A stretch of 64,000 bases of DNA, from contig CAXBKQ010000010.1 of the NCBI GenBank assembly GCA_963976435.1, positions 62,001 through 126,000 on the forward strand, written 5' to 3'. The DNA is from CAKZNE01 sp963976435. Its GTDB lineage: Bacteria; Bacteroidota; Bacteroidia; Flavobacteriales; Schleiferiaceae. Shown piece by piece: positions 27,093 to 35,755 of this stretch (the stretch's first letter is position 1; each line of letters begins with the position of its first letter). Made by a program: the position numbers and the translations under genes. Under the pieces are notes generated by a model that was not told where the DNA came from, did not search any database, and was given only the letters and a program-made list of their open reading frames with translations.

Positions 27093-27722
27093 TTACTTTT
27101 CGCAAATTATTCTCCACAGAATTTGGCCTGGTAAATGGCCTTTTTGAATTTTTGGTTCTTGAATTTCTTGATAATCTTTTAAACCATATTCCCTAAATTC
27201 AGCCTCAATATCTTCCTTATCGTAGAAAAATAAATTTAGTCCGTGTGGACTAGAAAAATAGTTTTTATCCAATTTTTCTCCTATTCCAAACCTATTGTCA
27301 TTTGTAGAGATGGCCACAAAAATCATCAAGCCTCTTGGTTTTAATTGCTTGTAGCAATTCTGAATAAATTGATCTCGGTCTTGTCTATTCAAAAGGTGAA
27401 TTAGGGAATAACAAAATATTCCATCATAAATATCTTTTGAAAAAGGCATTTCGGAAACGGGACCATGATAAATCTTTAATGGCTTGCTTATATATTTTTT
27501 AGAAAGTGCGATGGCTGTTTCAGAAATTTCAATACCGCTTATTTCAAATCCATTTTCAAGAAATGCTTGGGCATTACGGCCATATCCGAATCCTGGGATC
27601 AGTATTTTCTTTAATCCTTTTTCATGAAAAAGTACTGCAGCATCCTTTGCTGAATCAACAGCTTCGGAGCCCCACATGCTTTGTTTTAATTTGAAATTAT
27701 CTTCCCAAAATTCCGCCATCAT
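27093..27722 (-). CDS. Class I SAM-dependent methyltransferase, TehB/thiopurine-like
   Basis: 209 aa. The SAM-binding loop is a variant (ILIPGFGYGRNAQAFLENG instead of DxGxGxG), followed by VSGIEIS-type beta-2 (GFEISGIEISETAI), MPFSKDIYDGIFCYSLIHLL and the QLKPRGLMIFV strand. The N-terminal FWEDNFKLKQSMWG is what TehB-like and thiopurine-type methyltransferases show. Likely acts on a small molecule. No tight operon link; 98 nt lie before the YdeI gene. Confidence 0.75.
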   Translation of the reverse strand: MMAEFWEDNFKLKQSMWGSEAVDSAKDAAVLFHEKGLKKILIPGFGYGRNAQAFLENGFEISGIEISETAIALSKKYISKPLKIYHGPVSEMPFSKDIYDGIFCYSLIHLLNRQDRDQFIQNCYKQLKPRGLMIFVAISTNDNRFGIGEKLDKNYFSSPHGLNLFFYDKEDIEAEFREYGLKDYQEIQEPKIQKGHLPGQILWRIICEK

Positions 27723-27874
27723 TTTTAGTTATATTGGATTGATCCTTTATCAATATTTCTCAATCCCTATTTTCAATATAATTATGTTGTAATTGGATTC
27801 CATTTTACAAATTTATCCAAGCCTAGAATTTCTATTTAGACAAATTGCAGAATTGAGTTCAGCAAAAAATCTAC

Positions 27875-28729
27875 TTATTCCAACTTCGATTCTAAAGCAA
27901 CGACATTTACCATTTCTACCCAGGAAAAGTTATTCTTAATGGAATCAAAAGCGGGTTGTCCCAATCCCATAGCTACATAATAATTTTTATCCCAATTGGA
28001 ATCTTGAATTCTCTTTAAACCCTTGTTGATATTTATTTTTCCATCTGGTGTTTTAAAATATTGGTGAAGGTTTTCAGACCAGGTAATATCTGATTCTCCT
28101 TTACCTTCTCCAAATCGGATATCGTAATTATACTTAAAAGAACCCTTGTGCTGGAGGCCATAAATACTATCAATGCGAAAAAAGAAATCCAAATCTCCTA
28201 TTTGGTAGGGCCTATGGGGATAGAAGATGGGAGCATCTGCTAGGCTGTATAACATTTGTTCCTGATTCAGGTTCAGACTTACATAGCCCATATGGGAACC
28301 GTCTATGCCTACATACCAATTGTCCCAATCTGCAGGACTTTTTCTAGCACTTAAATCCATTTCAGCATCTAGACTAATTTTTCCTAGGGTGGTTCCATTA
28401 CACAGAATATTCATTTCTCCATTATTATCGGTGAGAGTATAGGTTTCTCCTTCTAATTGATGGAGGAAGGCGATGGCCGAGCTTTGGTTTATTTCCTGTC
28501 TTTTATTATTGTCATTTTCCGAATCCAATTGAATGATATAGGTGAAAATACCACCAAAGATCCCCGTCAATAAAACGATAATAACCCCTTTTACATTTAT
28601 TAGTCCTAATACAGCCGCTTCCCCTTCTGAGGCGATTACGTCCTTTCTAAATTTTGAGCTTACAATAAAAGCGCTAACAATTGCTAAAAGAATTGCGCCA
28701 ATTACAATAAGACCTATAGTTCTACTCAT
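27875..28729 (-). CDS. Two-helix membrane protein of unknown function
   Basis: 284 aa. Two N-terminal membrane helices (about 5-24 and 46-66) with a short basic loop between them, then a soluble domain of about 215 residues rich in Trp, Tyr and Asp (LHQLEGETYTLTDNNGEMNIL, NWYVGIDGSHMGYVSL). I do not recognise the domain; no catalytic motif is evident. The soluble part is probably periplasmic. Confidence 0.55.
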   Translation of the reverse strand: MSRTIGLIVIGAILLAIVSAFIVSSKFRKDVIASEGEAAVLGLINVKGVIIVLLTGIFGGIFTYIIQLDSENDNNKRQEINQSSAIAFLHQLEGETYTLTDNNGEMNILCNGTTLGKISLDAEMDLSARKSPADWDNWYVGIDGSHMGYVSLNLNQEQMLYSLADAPIFYPHRPYQIGDLDFFFRIDSIYGLQHKGSFKYNYDIRFGEGKGESDITWSENLHQYFKTPDGKININKGLKRIQDSNWDKNYYVAMGLGQPAFDSIKNNFSWVEMVNVVALESKLE

Positions 28730-28851
28730 CCTGTTTAGATTTAAGTATCAAAGAATTTTAATTCTTCATTTTAAAGGCAAATTAGCTTTTTTAATACTTC
28801 CAAATAATTTTTCGGGAAAAGCAATTTCAAAAAAATAAAGTCTACAGCAAA

Positions 28852-28876
28852 AAAAAACAGGCCTAAGCCTGTTTTT
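28852..28876 (-). terminator. Rho-independent terminator of carbonic anhydrase
   Basis: On the minus strand, AACAGGC and GCCTGTT arms (with flanking A/T pairs) enclose a four-base loop and are followed by a run of T residues. It starts 18 nt after the stop codon at 28894. Confidence 0.8.
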
Positions 28877-28893
28877 GATTAACTATTTCGGAA

Positions 28894-29520
28894 TCAATCC
28901 AAATGATAGATTTCCATTACATTTTCCAAAATTTTGTCGAAATCAATTTTTAAATCGATCAACTTTCCGGAGTGGATATCAAATACCCAACCGTGAACTT
29001 TTAAATTTCTATCTCTATAAGCTCTTTGTACTTGTGCAGTTTTTATGGTGTTGATACATTGCTCTTGAACATTGAGTTCTACCAACCTTTTATACCTTGC
29101 CTCTTCATCTTCAATGGCATTTAGCTCTTCATTATGGGTTCTGTAAACATCTCTAATATTTCTTAGCCAAGGGTTTAAAATTCCAAGGTCTTGAGAATTC
29201 ATAGCTGCTTTTACACCACCACAATAATAATGACCACAAACAACAATATTATCAACCTTTAAATGGGTAACGGCATAGTCGATTACTGACATGGCACTTA
29301 AATCTGTATTTGGTACCATATTGGCAATATTTCGGTGAACAAAAACATCACCAGGGCCAACTCCCATTAATTCTTCAGCTGTAACTCTACTGTCTGAACA
29401 GCCTATATATAAAATACCAGGACTTTGTCCTTGAGATAGGTTTTTAAAATATTCAGAATCAATTTCTAATTTCTCGTTTATCCAGTCTTGATTGTTTTCA
29501 AAGATTTTATTTATTTCCAT
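28894..29520 (-). CDS. can: Beta-class carbonic anhydrase
   Basis: 208 aa, near the size of Can/CynT enzymes. It reversibly hydrates CO2 in the cytoplasm. All zinc-site residues are present: Cys41, Asp43 and Arg45 in YIGCSDSRV and His97 and Cys100 in VVCGHYYCGGVKAA. VHRNIANMVPNTDLS and DYAVTHLKVDNIVVCGH are the other family blocks, and NVQEQCINTIKT and GWVFDIHSGKL finish the fold. Followed at once by a strong terminator, so it is a single-gene unit. Confidence 0.93.
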   Translation of the reverse strand: MEINKIFENNQDWINEKLEIDSEYFKNLSQGQSPGILYIGCSDSRVTAEELMGVGPGDVFVHRNIANMVPNTDLSAMSVIDYAVTHLKVDNIVVCGHYYCGGVKAAMNSQDLGILNPWLRNIRDVYRTHNEELNAIEDEEARYKRLVELNVQEQCINTIKTAQVQRAYRDRNLKVHGWVFDIHSGKLIDLKIDFDKILENVMEIYHLD

Positions 29521-29728
29521 TTACCATGTGTTTTTTAGTTTGACTAAAATATTGGATAATCCTAAGAACAAAAATTTATTTGGCAATTATCTTTAAGAGT
29601 TTATCAAGAAATATGGCGATGCTATGATAAAACTGAATTCAGAAATTCAATTTGCTGCTATGGGGATTGCAAATAGCCTAAAGGAAGGGAGGGAACAGGC
29701 TCTATGCAAAAGGCTAAATAGCTGAAGA

Positions 29729-29929
29729 TTATTCAGAATCTTTATTTTTCTTCGCTTGCCTTTTTAAGTTGAACCAGGTAAGCAAGGCCATAAAAATTCC
29801 AAAAAACAGAAAGTTGATGATAAAATTATTCAGATTAAAAGCTTCATCTTCAGCATAATTAAAAAGAGCCATTATGCCGGCATATACTAAACCAGCTGAT
29901 AGTCCGGAAATAAGAATTTTGTTCAACAT
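29729..29929 (-). CDS. Small membrane protein, two helices
   Basis: 66 aa with two hydrophobic segments (about 5-24 and 36-53) and a charged tail KRQAKKNKDSE. Similar small proteins are frequent in Bacteroidota and have no named role. It lies 24 nt downstream of the YciI-like gene. The region 29521-29728 next to it holds the carbonic anhydrase promoter area and no supported gene. Confidence 0.5.
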   Translation of the reverse strand: MLNKILISGLSAGLVYAGIMALFNYAEDEAFNLNNFIINFLFFGIFMALLTWFNLKRQAKKNKDSE

Positions 29930-29953
29930 AATATTTGACTTATTTGGCTTGTC

Positions 29954-30241
29954 CTATTTCTTCAGAAATTCAAGTTCTAGGCTAGTCATATTTGGAATGA
30001 ATTCAATTATATCATAAACGGCTAAATCATTTATTTTAAAGGGGTCATCTTCAATTATGGCTTGTAATTTCTCTTTGCTTTTTAAGCTACTAAAAATAAT
30101 CCCACCGGTTCTAGGTTCTTTTCTTCCGGAGGCGATAAAGTTACCCTCCACATATTGTTTTTTTAGGAAGTCAATATGCATATCAAGGTATTCATCTACT
30201 TCTTTTAAGCCAACCTTATAGGTTAAATTAATAATAAACAT
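29954..30241 (-). CDS. YciI-like protein
   Basis: 95 aa with a single YCII/ferredoxin-like domain: MFIINLTYKVGLKEVDEYLDMHIDFLKK with the conserved His (HIDFL), then FIASGRKEPRTGGIIF and DDPFKINDLAVYDIIEF. The DPF.....A.Y.I..F tail is diagnostic. Family members are small dimeric enzymes or ligand binders of unclear substrate. Genes on both sides on the same strand are within 25 nt, so it belongs to a three-gene unit (lipoprotein, YciI, small membrane protein). Confidence 0.82.
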   Translation of the reverse strand: MFIINLTYKVGLKEVDEYLDMHIDFLKKQYVEGNFIASGRKEPRTGGIIFSSLKSKEKLQAIIEDDPFKINDLAVYDIIEFIPNMTSLELEFLKK

Positions 30242-30265
30242 CTTGTTTTGGTCTAGTTTAGATTT

Positions 30266-30733
30266 TTAATTAGTTGAATTTTTTTTATCAATCATCATGG
30301 CTTTTGCATCCTCAGACAGTTCAGATTGTTCAGTTTTCAATAGTTCAAGAGTTATTTCAGAATCTGGAGATCTAAATGAAAGTCCACTTTCAGTTTCAAA
30401 CAAATAAGCTTCTAAATCACCATCCATTACAATTAGGCTATCATTCCTCATGCTGATTTTGGATTCTAAAACATTTACCTCATCCATCATAAATAAGATA
30501 CCTTTTATGGAATCATTTTTAATTTGGAGTTCAATTGTAGCTTGGTTTACAGCCATATCTAAAAGTTCTTCTAGGAATTCATTTTCCTCTTCAATATTGG
30601 CTCTAATTCCGGCTTTAAAGGCTTCCTTGTCCAACTCATATACACCTTGGATATGAGCACTATGAATTTCGTTGCAGCTATTTAATAAAAAGGCGAAAAT
30701 GGAAATAGAAAGGATTGCAAATGCTTTTTTCAT
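30266..30733 (-). CDS. Lipoprotein of unknown function
   Basis: 155 aa. Lipobox FLLNSC. The mature sequence is acidic (IEEENEFLEELLDMAVNQ) with a central strand region (IELQIKNDSIKGILFMM) and an acidic helical tail; it resembles small Bacteroidota lipoproteins of the type that carry a lipocalin-like barrel, but this is not certain. First gene of the unit with YciI and the small membrane protein. Confidence 0.55.
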   Translation of the reverse strand: MKKAFAILSISIFAFLLNSCNEIHSAHIQGVYELDKEAFKAGIRANIEEENEFLEELLDMAVNQATIELQIKNDSIKGILFMMDEVNVLESKISMRNDSLIVMDGDLEAYLFETESGLSFRSPDSEITLELLKTEQSELSEDAKAMMIDKKNSTN

Positions 30734-30837
30734 ATGTTCTTTTTGTTGATAATGCGGTCTTTGCTTAATATAGATTATAAGGAGGGAATATAGTTAAATT
30801 GAGGAGGCCTAGAAAACAAAATATGATTTCAAAAAAA

Positions 30838-31218
30838 TCAACTTTTTAATCTCCATGGCGGATTAATTCTATTTTCTCCAGCATTGTAAATTATTATTTG
30901 ATTGGCATCTGGATCTTTTAATCTTGCTTCCTTCCATAACCAACTTTGTTCTTTGGGTAGATGCTCGAAAATTATTCCTTTATCCAATAGATCTTTTACC
31001 TTTTCTTCTAAATTTTCAGTTTCGAAATAAATATAAATCCCATCCCCACTTGGAAGGGCTGAGACTTGATGAATAGAAAAGGTAGAGTCTCCTTCTGGAC
31101 AAAGAAATCGTGCATAGTGATCTTGGGAATAAACAATTAATTCCAAGCCCAATTTTTTATAAAAGCTGATAGCCGTATTTATATCCAAGGAGGGAATGGT
31201 GATTTGATTTAGATTCAT
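30838..31218 (-). CDS. VOC family protein
   Basis: 126 aa. Vicinal-oxygen-chelate fold in two halves: LNQITIPSLDINTAISFYKKLGLELIV, then IYIYFETENLEEKVKDLLDKGIIF and the C-terminal DPDANQIIIYNAG. The first-half metal ligand position is Gln or Thr rather than His, so metal binding is uncertain and the protein may be a bleomycin-resistance-like binder. 96 nt lie between it and the helicase gene. Confidence 0.76.
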   Translation of the reverse strand: MNLNQITIPSLDINTAISFYKKLGLELIVYSQDHYARFLCPEGDSTFSIHQVSALPSGDGIYIYFETENLEEKVKDLLDKGIIFEHLPKEQSWLWKEARLKDPDANQIIIYNAGENRINPPWRLKS

Positions 31219-31313
31219 ATAAATTCCTAGATCTTTTTTTAAAGTTTGTGTTCTTGATTTCGGCTCATATCAACATCATGTGCATTTTCCTTAAAATGGA
31301 TTTGCAGTTTGAT

Positions 31314-32669
31314 TTATCGTCTTTTCTTTTTTGAATTTTGGATTTTGTCTCCTCTCCGAAGTGGTTTTTTATACTTTTCTTTTAAACTTTCGTGATAGCC
31401 TTTCTTTTTAACCTTTTCCCTGCTGTTTTTCGCAGATTTCTCGTGAAATGAAGGTCCAGCCTTTTGGCTTTTGTTTTTATCAGAAAGTTCAATCTGAACA
31501 ACAGGTTTGGCTTTTTCTTCTGGGGTAAGTTGACTGCTAATTTCCACTTCACTAGGAATTTCTTTGATAGGAATTGAATATTTCATTAACTCCTCAATTT
31601 CTTGTTTTAGAGCTTCCTCCTTTTCGGTGAAAAGTAAAATAGCCCTTCCTTTTTCTCCTGCTCGTCCGGTTCTACCTATCCTATGAATATAATTTTCTGG
31701 ATAAAAAGGAGTGTCGAAACTAATTACTGTTGTGATATTGTCGATATCTATACCACGAGAAATAACGTCGGTGGCAATTAATAATCTGCTATAGCCTTCC
31801 GTAAAGTTTTCTATGGAATTTGTTCTGTGGTTTTGTTCTTTACCGGCATGTATAACTGCAGTTTCTGCTTCAAAATTCAAGGTTCTAAATAATCTATCTG
31901 CATTGGCTTTACTCGAAACGAATATTAAAACCTTACTAAATTCCTCCTTATCTTCTAATAATAGGTTTAGGAAATTTGCTTTGCTATAAAAATTTGGAAT
32001 AGCATATCCTTCTTGGCTGATATTTACTAAAGGGGTACCGCTTATAGAAATGGTTTTTTTAATTGGGCTTATTAAAAAATCATCAATTAAATCATCCACA
32101 TAATTGGTCATGGTGGCTGAAAAAAGAATGTTTTGCCTTTTGTGAGGTAGCTTTTCAAAAATATTGTTCAATTGGGTTTTATATCCAAAATCCAGCATAA
32201 TATCCACTTCGTCGATCACCAATTTTTTAATTGATTTTAAGCGGAGGGAATTGCTAAGAGCCAAATCATATAATCGTCTTGGAGTAGCCACCAAAATGTC
32301 CAGACCCTCAGCTAATGCCAGCTTTTGGGAATTAATATTATTACTACCACCATAAACTCCCTGTACACGTACACTTATATAGGTGCAAAGGCTTTCTATT
32401 TGTTCTACAATTTGAATTACCAATTCCCTTGTAGGAACAAGGATGAGGACCCTAGGATGCAATTCTTCAGAATATTTTAATTCCTGTAGAATGGGGAGGA
32501 CATAAGCCAGTGTTTTTCCAGTTCCAGTTTGGGCAATACCCACAAAATCTCGTCCCGCTTTTATAGGTGAAAAAGATTCTTTTTGGATAGGGGTAGGCTG
32601 CTCAAAACCCAATTCAGAAAGGGCGTTTTGCAGTTGTTTTTTGATTTTGAAATCTTGAAAAGTTTCCAT
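31314..32669 (-). CDS. DEAD-box family ATP-dependent RNA helicase (DEVD variant)
   Basis: 451 aa. All motifs are visible: Q motif GFEQPTPIQ (21-29), Walker A AQTGTGKT (46-53), PTRELV (79-84), motif II DEVD (153-156) instead of DEAD, SAT (184-186), and motif VI HRIGRTGR (329-336). The last 80 residues are a Lys/Arg-rich tail (KKKGYHESLKEKYKKPLRRG) as in RhlE-like helicases, likely binding RNA. The DEVD form is known from other Bacteroidota helicases. Cytoplasmic RNA remodelling, for example in ribosome assembly or cold adaptation. Confidence 0.9.
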   Translation of the reverse strand: METFQDFKIKKQLQNALSELGFEQPTPIQKESFSPIKAGRDFVGIAQTGTGKTLAYVLPILQELKYSEELHPRVLILVPTRELVIQIVEQIESLCTYISVRVQGVYGGSNNINSQKLALAEGLDILVATPRRLYDLALSNSLRLKSIKKLVIDEVDIMLDFGYKTQLNNIFEKLPHKRQNILFSATMTNYVDDLIDDFLISPIKKTISISGTPLVNISQEGYAIPNFYSKANFLNLLLEDKEEFSKVLIFVSSKANADRLFRTLNFEAETAVIHAGKEQNHRTNSIENFTEGYSRLLIATDVISRGIDIDNITTVISFDTPFYPENYIHRIGRTGRAGEKGRAILLFTEKEEALKQEIEELMKYSIPIKEIPSEVEISSQLTPEEKAKPVVQIELSDKNKSQKAGPSFHEKSAKNSREKVKKKGYHESLKEKYKKPLRRGDKIQNSKKKRR

Positions 32670-32772
32670 GCTGTAAAGTAATTAAGAATATTTTTCTTTA
32701 AAGGACTTTTCTTTGGTTTTTAGTGGGTTTAGGGAATAATTAAAATTCTGGTTCTCTGTATGCTTGGAAATT

Positions 32773-32825
32773 AAAAAACCAATGGCTCCCTTTGTGAATT
32801 TGAAATTCCTTCAAAGAGCCATTGG
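32773..32825 (-). terminator. Rho-independent terminator
   Basis: On the minus strand, CCAATGGCTC ... GAGCCATTGG form a 10-base-pair stem (longer with one bulge) followed by TTTTTT. It lies downstream of the fatty-acid-hydroxylase fusion gene and before the helicase gene. The rest of the 294-nt gap 32670-32963 holds no gene. Confidence 0.8.
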
Positions 32826-32963
32826 GGCTTGCCAGAACATGGAGTCCTGATTAAATGATCCTGTTAGTGCAATAAATACTTAAACAACAATAAGCTTTGG
32901 TTCCAATTCATTCATCCTCAAATTATTTTTCAAACCTGAAAATTCATGGAAGTTGATTTTCGA

Positions 32964-34196
32964 TCATTTTTTTGTTTGGAAGGATTTTTTAGATTTTTTC
33001 TGCCTTTCCCAGTAAAAGCATTTACTAAATCCTAAAAGGCCTCCCTTAAGCATAAGCTTTCCGTTTTTCAATAATTCTATGGATCCGTCAACTGTAATTT
33101 TTCTGCTCGGCACGAATATTTTTCCATTTCCCCATTTTCTTTCCCCTAGATATTCAAAATCCTCAAGGATAAGGGGCATTAAATTGCCCTTACTTTTATA
33201 ATTAGTTTCATAATCTAATTGTTTTTCTGGGTCTAGAGCTTTTATAAATTCTCCATTGTATTTCTCGGTTTCAGTAAGGTAGATTCTTACCAATCCTTTA
33301 CCATTTTCACCTTCAGAAATCCAAAAGCCACTTATATCGGGTTCTGATTCTATAAATTCTGAAGAAAAGCTAAAACAGGCAAAGAGCCCAATCAAAATTG
33401 GAATTTGAAACCATAAAGTTTTTTTTGTTTTCTGTCTTTTTCCAAATCTTCTTTTTTGAATTTTATCAAATTGTTCAACATAATCTGTTTGTTCTGTTTT
33501 TAATAGTCTATCCCATACTCTAAAATATAGACCATAATTTCCATTAAACTTTTCATGATGAAGGTTGTGGTGAACAGAAGTATTAATAATTTGAAACAGG
33601 AAGGAAGAACGAAACCATTTGGGAACAATCTCATAACCTAAATGTCCATATACATTAACTGAAAAGGCTCCAAAAGCAAATAGCAATAATGTAAAGGGAT
33701 GCAATGGAATGCAAAGCATTAGAATAGGTGCAATAAGAGCTTCTAAAAGTGCTTCTAGAATTCCAAATGAATAAGAACTTAAAGGCGATGGGTTTGTGGA
33801 TTTATGATGGGTGAGATGAACCAATTTAAAAAGGTTGGGATGGTGAACCATTCTATGCATCCAATAAAAATAGGTATCATGGATAAGGAAAGCTAAAATC
33901 AAACTAAGGGGAATCCACCAAATGGAATATAAATTAATATCCTGGTAAACAAGAGTATATTCCTTTAGCGGTGAATAGAGAAATATCAATGCAAATAATC
34001 CCATTATTAGGGAGGTTTGCATAGAAAAGGCAATCTCCCTTAAAAAGTCTTTACTTCCTGCATTTTTCAATTGAATCTTATTGGTTCTAAAGGCAAGTCT
34101 AAATATTTTATAAAAAATTAGAAATGCAAATCCAGCAATAAGAAAATAGCGGGCAAAATTCACCACAATAGGCATTAAATAGATCCACTTATCCAT
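32964..34196 (-). CDS. Sterol desaturase/fatty acid hydroxylase fused to DUF2147
   Basis: 410 aa. Residues about 1-245 are a di-iron fatty acid hydroxylase superfamily membrane protein: histidine boxes HDTYFYWMHRMVHH (H106, H114, H118, H119), HLTHH (H127, H130, H131), H184 in YGHLGYE and HHNLHH (H209-H214). A further membrane helix at about 261-277 leads into a DUF2147 domain (about 288-395: SGFWISEGENGKGLVRIYLTE..., W..GKIFVPSRK, LKGGLLGFSKCFYWER). DUF2147 normally occurs as a separate exported protein, so this is a fusion. It likely hydroxylates a lipid in the inner membrane. Preceded 11 nt upstream by a lipoprotein gene in one unit. Confidence 0.82.
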   Translation of the reverse strand: MDKWIYLMPIVVNFARYFLIAGFAFLIFYKIFRLAFRTNKIQLKNAGSKDFLREIAFSMQTSLIMGLFALIFLYSPLKEYTLVYQDINLYSIWWIPLSLILAFLIHDTYFYWMHRMVHHPNLFKLVHLTHHKSTNPSPLSSYSFGILEALLEALIAPILMLCIPLHPFTLLLFAFGAFSVNVYGHLGYEIVPKWFRSSFLFQIINTSVHHNLHHEKFNGNYGLYFRVWDRLLKTEQTDYVEQFDKIQKRRFGKRQKTKKTLWFQIPILIGLFACFSFSSEFIESEPDISGFWISEGENGKGLVRIYLTETEKYNGEFIKALDPEKQLDYETNYKSKGNLMPLILEDFEYLGERKWGNGKIFVPSRKITVDGSIELLKNGKLMLKGGLLGFSKCFYWERQKKSKKSFQTKK

Positions 34197-34207
34197 GATA
34201 CTTCTAT

Positions 34208-34933
34208 TTATTTTAAGTTAATAGGATAGGTATTTCCATTCATACTCAAGCTGGCCAATCCATTCCCTAGAAAGCTTAGAATTCCATTATAGGTATAGTT
34301 TTGAATCCCATTATTGGCAATAACACTAATATCTGCAGTTCCCGATGAGATTTCAGAATCGGATTTATCCACCATTACAGAATTTAGACTAATGTTTATA
34401 GTACTGCTAATATTCCTAGAATTATTGTTTACGCTAATGGTTTGGCTTCCCTTGCGGTTGAGATTTCCATTAAAGGTGAGATGAGAAGCTGTTGGACGTA
34501 ATCCTGCAATTATTAATTCAGCTGATGAGCTGTCAATCGAACTCATCCTATTTGTAGAATGTGTACCTGCATTTTCCACCTTTAAATCCACAGAATCTGG
34601 AATTCCAAAAGTACATTTAAGGGAATATGCCCAATTTACAGTATAGCTGGCTGAGCTTATGGGGCCGGAGTATATATAGGTATAACTAGTGTCGTATTCT
34701 CTACTGCAGCTGTCGTTAATCGCAAAATCTGTAATAAGAATTTCGGAATAACTTTCTATAGTTTCATTCATACCACCGGTAGATTGATCTACAGAATTTT
34801 CAATGAGTTCAACAGCATCATCTTCGGAAACCTTTTTGCTAATTTGATCATCATCTTCAGATTTTTCACAGTTTGTAAAGGCTAGGCTTGCTAAAAGAAT
34901 TAATGCAAACGAACTTGTTTTTGTAATTGTCAT
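34208..34933 (-). CDS. Ser/Asn-rich lipoprotein of unknown function
   Basis: 241 aa. ATG at 34933 (MTITKTSSFALILLASLAFTNC) gives a perfect lipobox; the ATG at 34960 is excluded because a TAnnTTTG box lies at 34958-34965. After an acidic linker (EKSEDDDQISKKVSEDD) the mature protein is a Ser/Thr/Asn-rich beta repeat region. No family recognised. First gene of a unit with the fatty-acid-hydroxylase fusion. Confidence 0.6.
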   Translation of the reverse strand: MTITKTSSFALILLASLAFTNCEKSEDDDQISKKVSEDDAVELIENSVDQSTGGMNETIESYSEILITDFAINDSCSREYDTSYTYIYSGPISSASYTVNWAYSLKCTFGIPDSVDLKVENAGTHSTNRMSSIDSSSAELIIAGLRPTASHLTFNGNLNRKGSQTISVNNNSRNISSTINISLNSVMVDKSDSEISSGTADISVIANNGIQNYTYNGILSFLGNGLASLSMNGNTYPINLK

Positions 34934-34957
34934 AACTTGGTTTTTAATATTATGACA

Positions 34958-34965
34958 CAAATCTA
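34958..34965 (-). promoter_or_regulatory. -7 box of the lipoprotein/hydroxylase unit
   Basis: Reads TAGATTTG on the minus strand, an exact TAnnTTTG match, 25 nt before the start codon at 34933. Confidence 0.6.
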
Positions 34966-35009
34966 TTGAGGCCTTTTTCCTTAAAAATTAACAAAAGTTA
35001 ATAAATCAC

Positions 35010-35603
35010 CTAAGAACTACCTTGATCTGCAATTCTTGCTCTAATTCGACTTAGGGATACTGCTGTAATTCCCAAAACATTAGCAATGTATTTATCGGGT
35101 ACACGATTGCTAATCTCCGGATATTCTTTGCTGAATTTTAAATATCTCTCCATTGGCGTATATAAAACGAAGAGTTCAATTCTCCTATGCATTTCCTTCA
35201 TCATCCTTTGGGCAAAATGCACTCTGTTGGATTGTAATTTTGGATTATTGCTAATGATTTTTTGCACTAGATCATAGTCTATAGAAAATGTTTTGGTTTT
35301 TTCCATTGCTTCAAAGTGAAACCTTGATGCTTGTTGGAATAAAATTACATCTGCATTGGCCATAACATAGTTTTCGGGAATAAACCTAAAGGTAATTTCC
35401 TCGCCTTTGTCATTGATCAAATATTGTCGGATTAGACCCTGCCTCACAAAAAGAATTTCATTGTTCCAGGAACCTTGACTAAGGATAATTTCTCTTTTTT
35501 GAAAGGTTTTAGTTTTTGCAGCCTTTATTAGCTCCCCTGCATCTGCAAGGTTTAATTGCTTTGTAAATTTATAAAGCTGTTTAATCTTATCTAAATCTAT
35601 CAT
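35010..35603 (-). CDS. Crp/Fnr family transcriptional regulator (3 of 4)
   Basis: 197 aa. Barrel at about 30-125 (FQKREIILSQGSWNNEILFVRQGLIR) and C-terminal helix-turn-helix VPDKYIANVLGITAVSLSRIRARI. No Cys cluster. It is transcribed towards the lipoprotein/hydroxylase unit, whose own promoter lies just past its stop codon, and it could regulate that promoter. Confidence 0.8.
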   Translation of the reverse strand: MIDLDKIKQLYKFTKQLNLADAGELIKAAKTKTFQKREIILSQGSWNNEILFVRQGLIRQYLINDKGEEITFRFIPENYVMANADVILFQQASRFHFEAMEKTKTFSIDYDLVQKIISNNPKLQSNRVHFAQRMMKEMHRRIELFVLYTPMERYLKFSKEYPEISNRVPDKYIANVLGITAVSLSRIRARIADQGSS

Positions 35604-35743
35604 GCAGCAAATATTGGTTTATGCTTTAGCAATCCAAAATAGCTTTTTTAGCTCTTAAAGAATAGGAAATTATATTTTTCCAAGAATTTTTTGCGAAGTT
35701 TTGGTTTGCAAAGTGAAATTCTATTTACTGCCATAGATATTTT

Positions 35744-35751
35744 TAGTTTTG
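35744..35751 (+). promoter_or_regulatory. Putative -7 box immediately before the CPBP gene
   Basis: TAGTTTTG matches TAnnTTTG exactly and ends only 4 nt before the ATG at 35756, which would give a leaderless or nearly leaderless transcript. Confidence 0.35.
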
Positions 35752-35755
35752 TTGG

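Noticed and set aside
29624..29725. 33-codon plus-strand frame (MIKLNSEIQFAAMG...) upstream of carbonic anhydrase
   Set aside because: Short, isolated, with no ribosome-binding or promoter evidence; chance is likely.
31314..32669. DEVD instead of DEAD in the helicase as a sign of altered function
   Set aside because: DEVD variants occur in other Bacteroidota helicases and all other motifs are standard.
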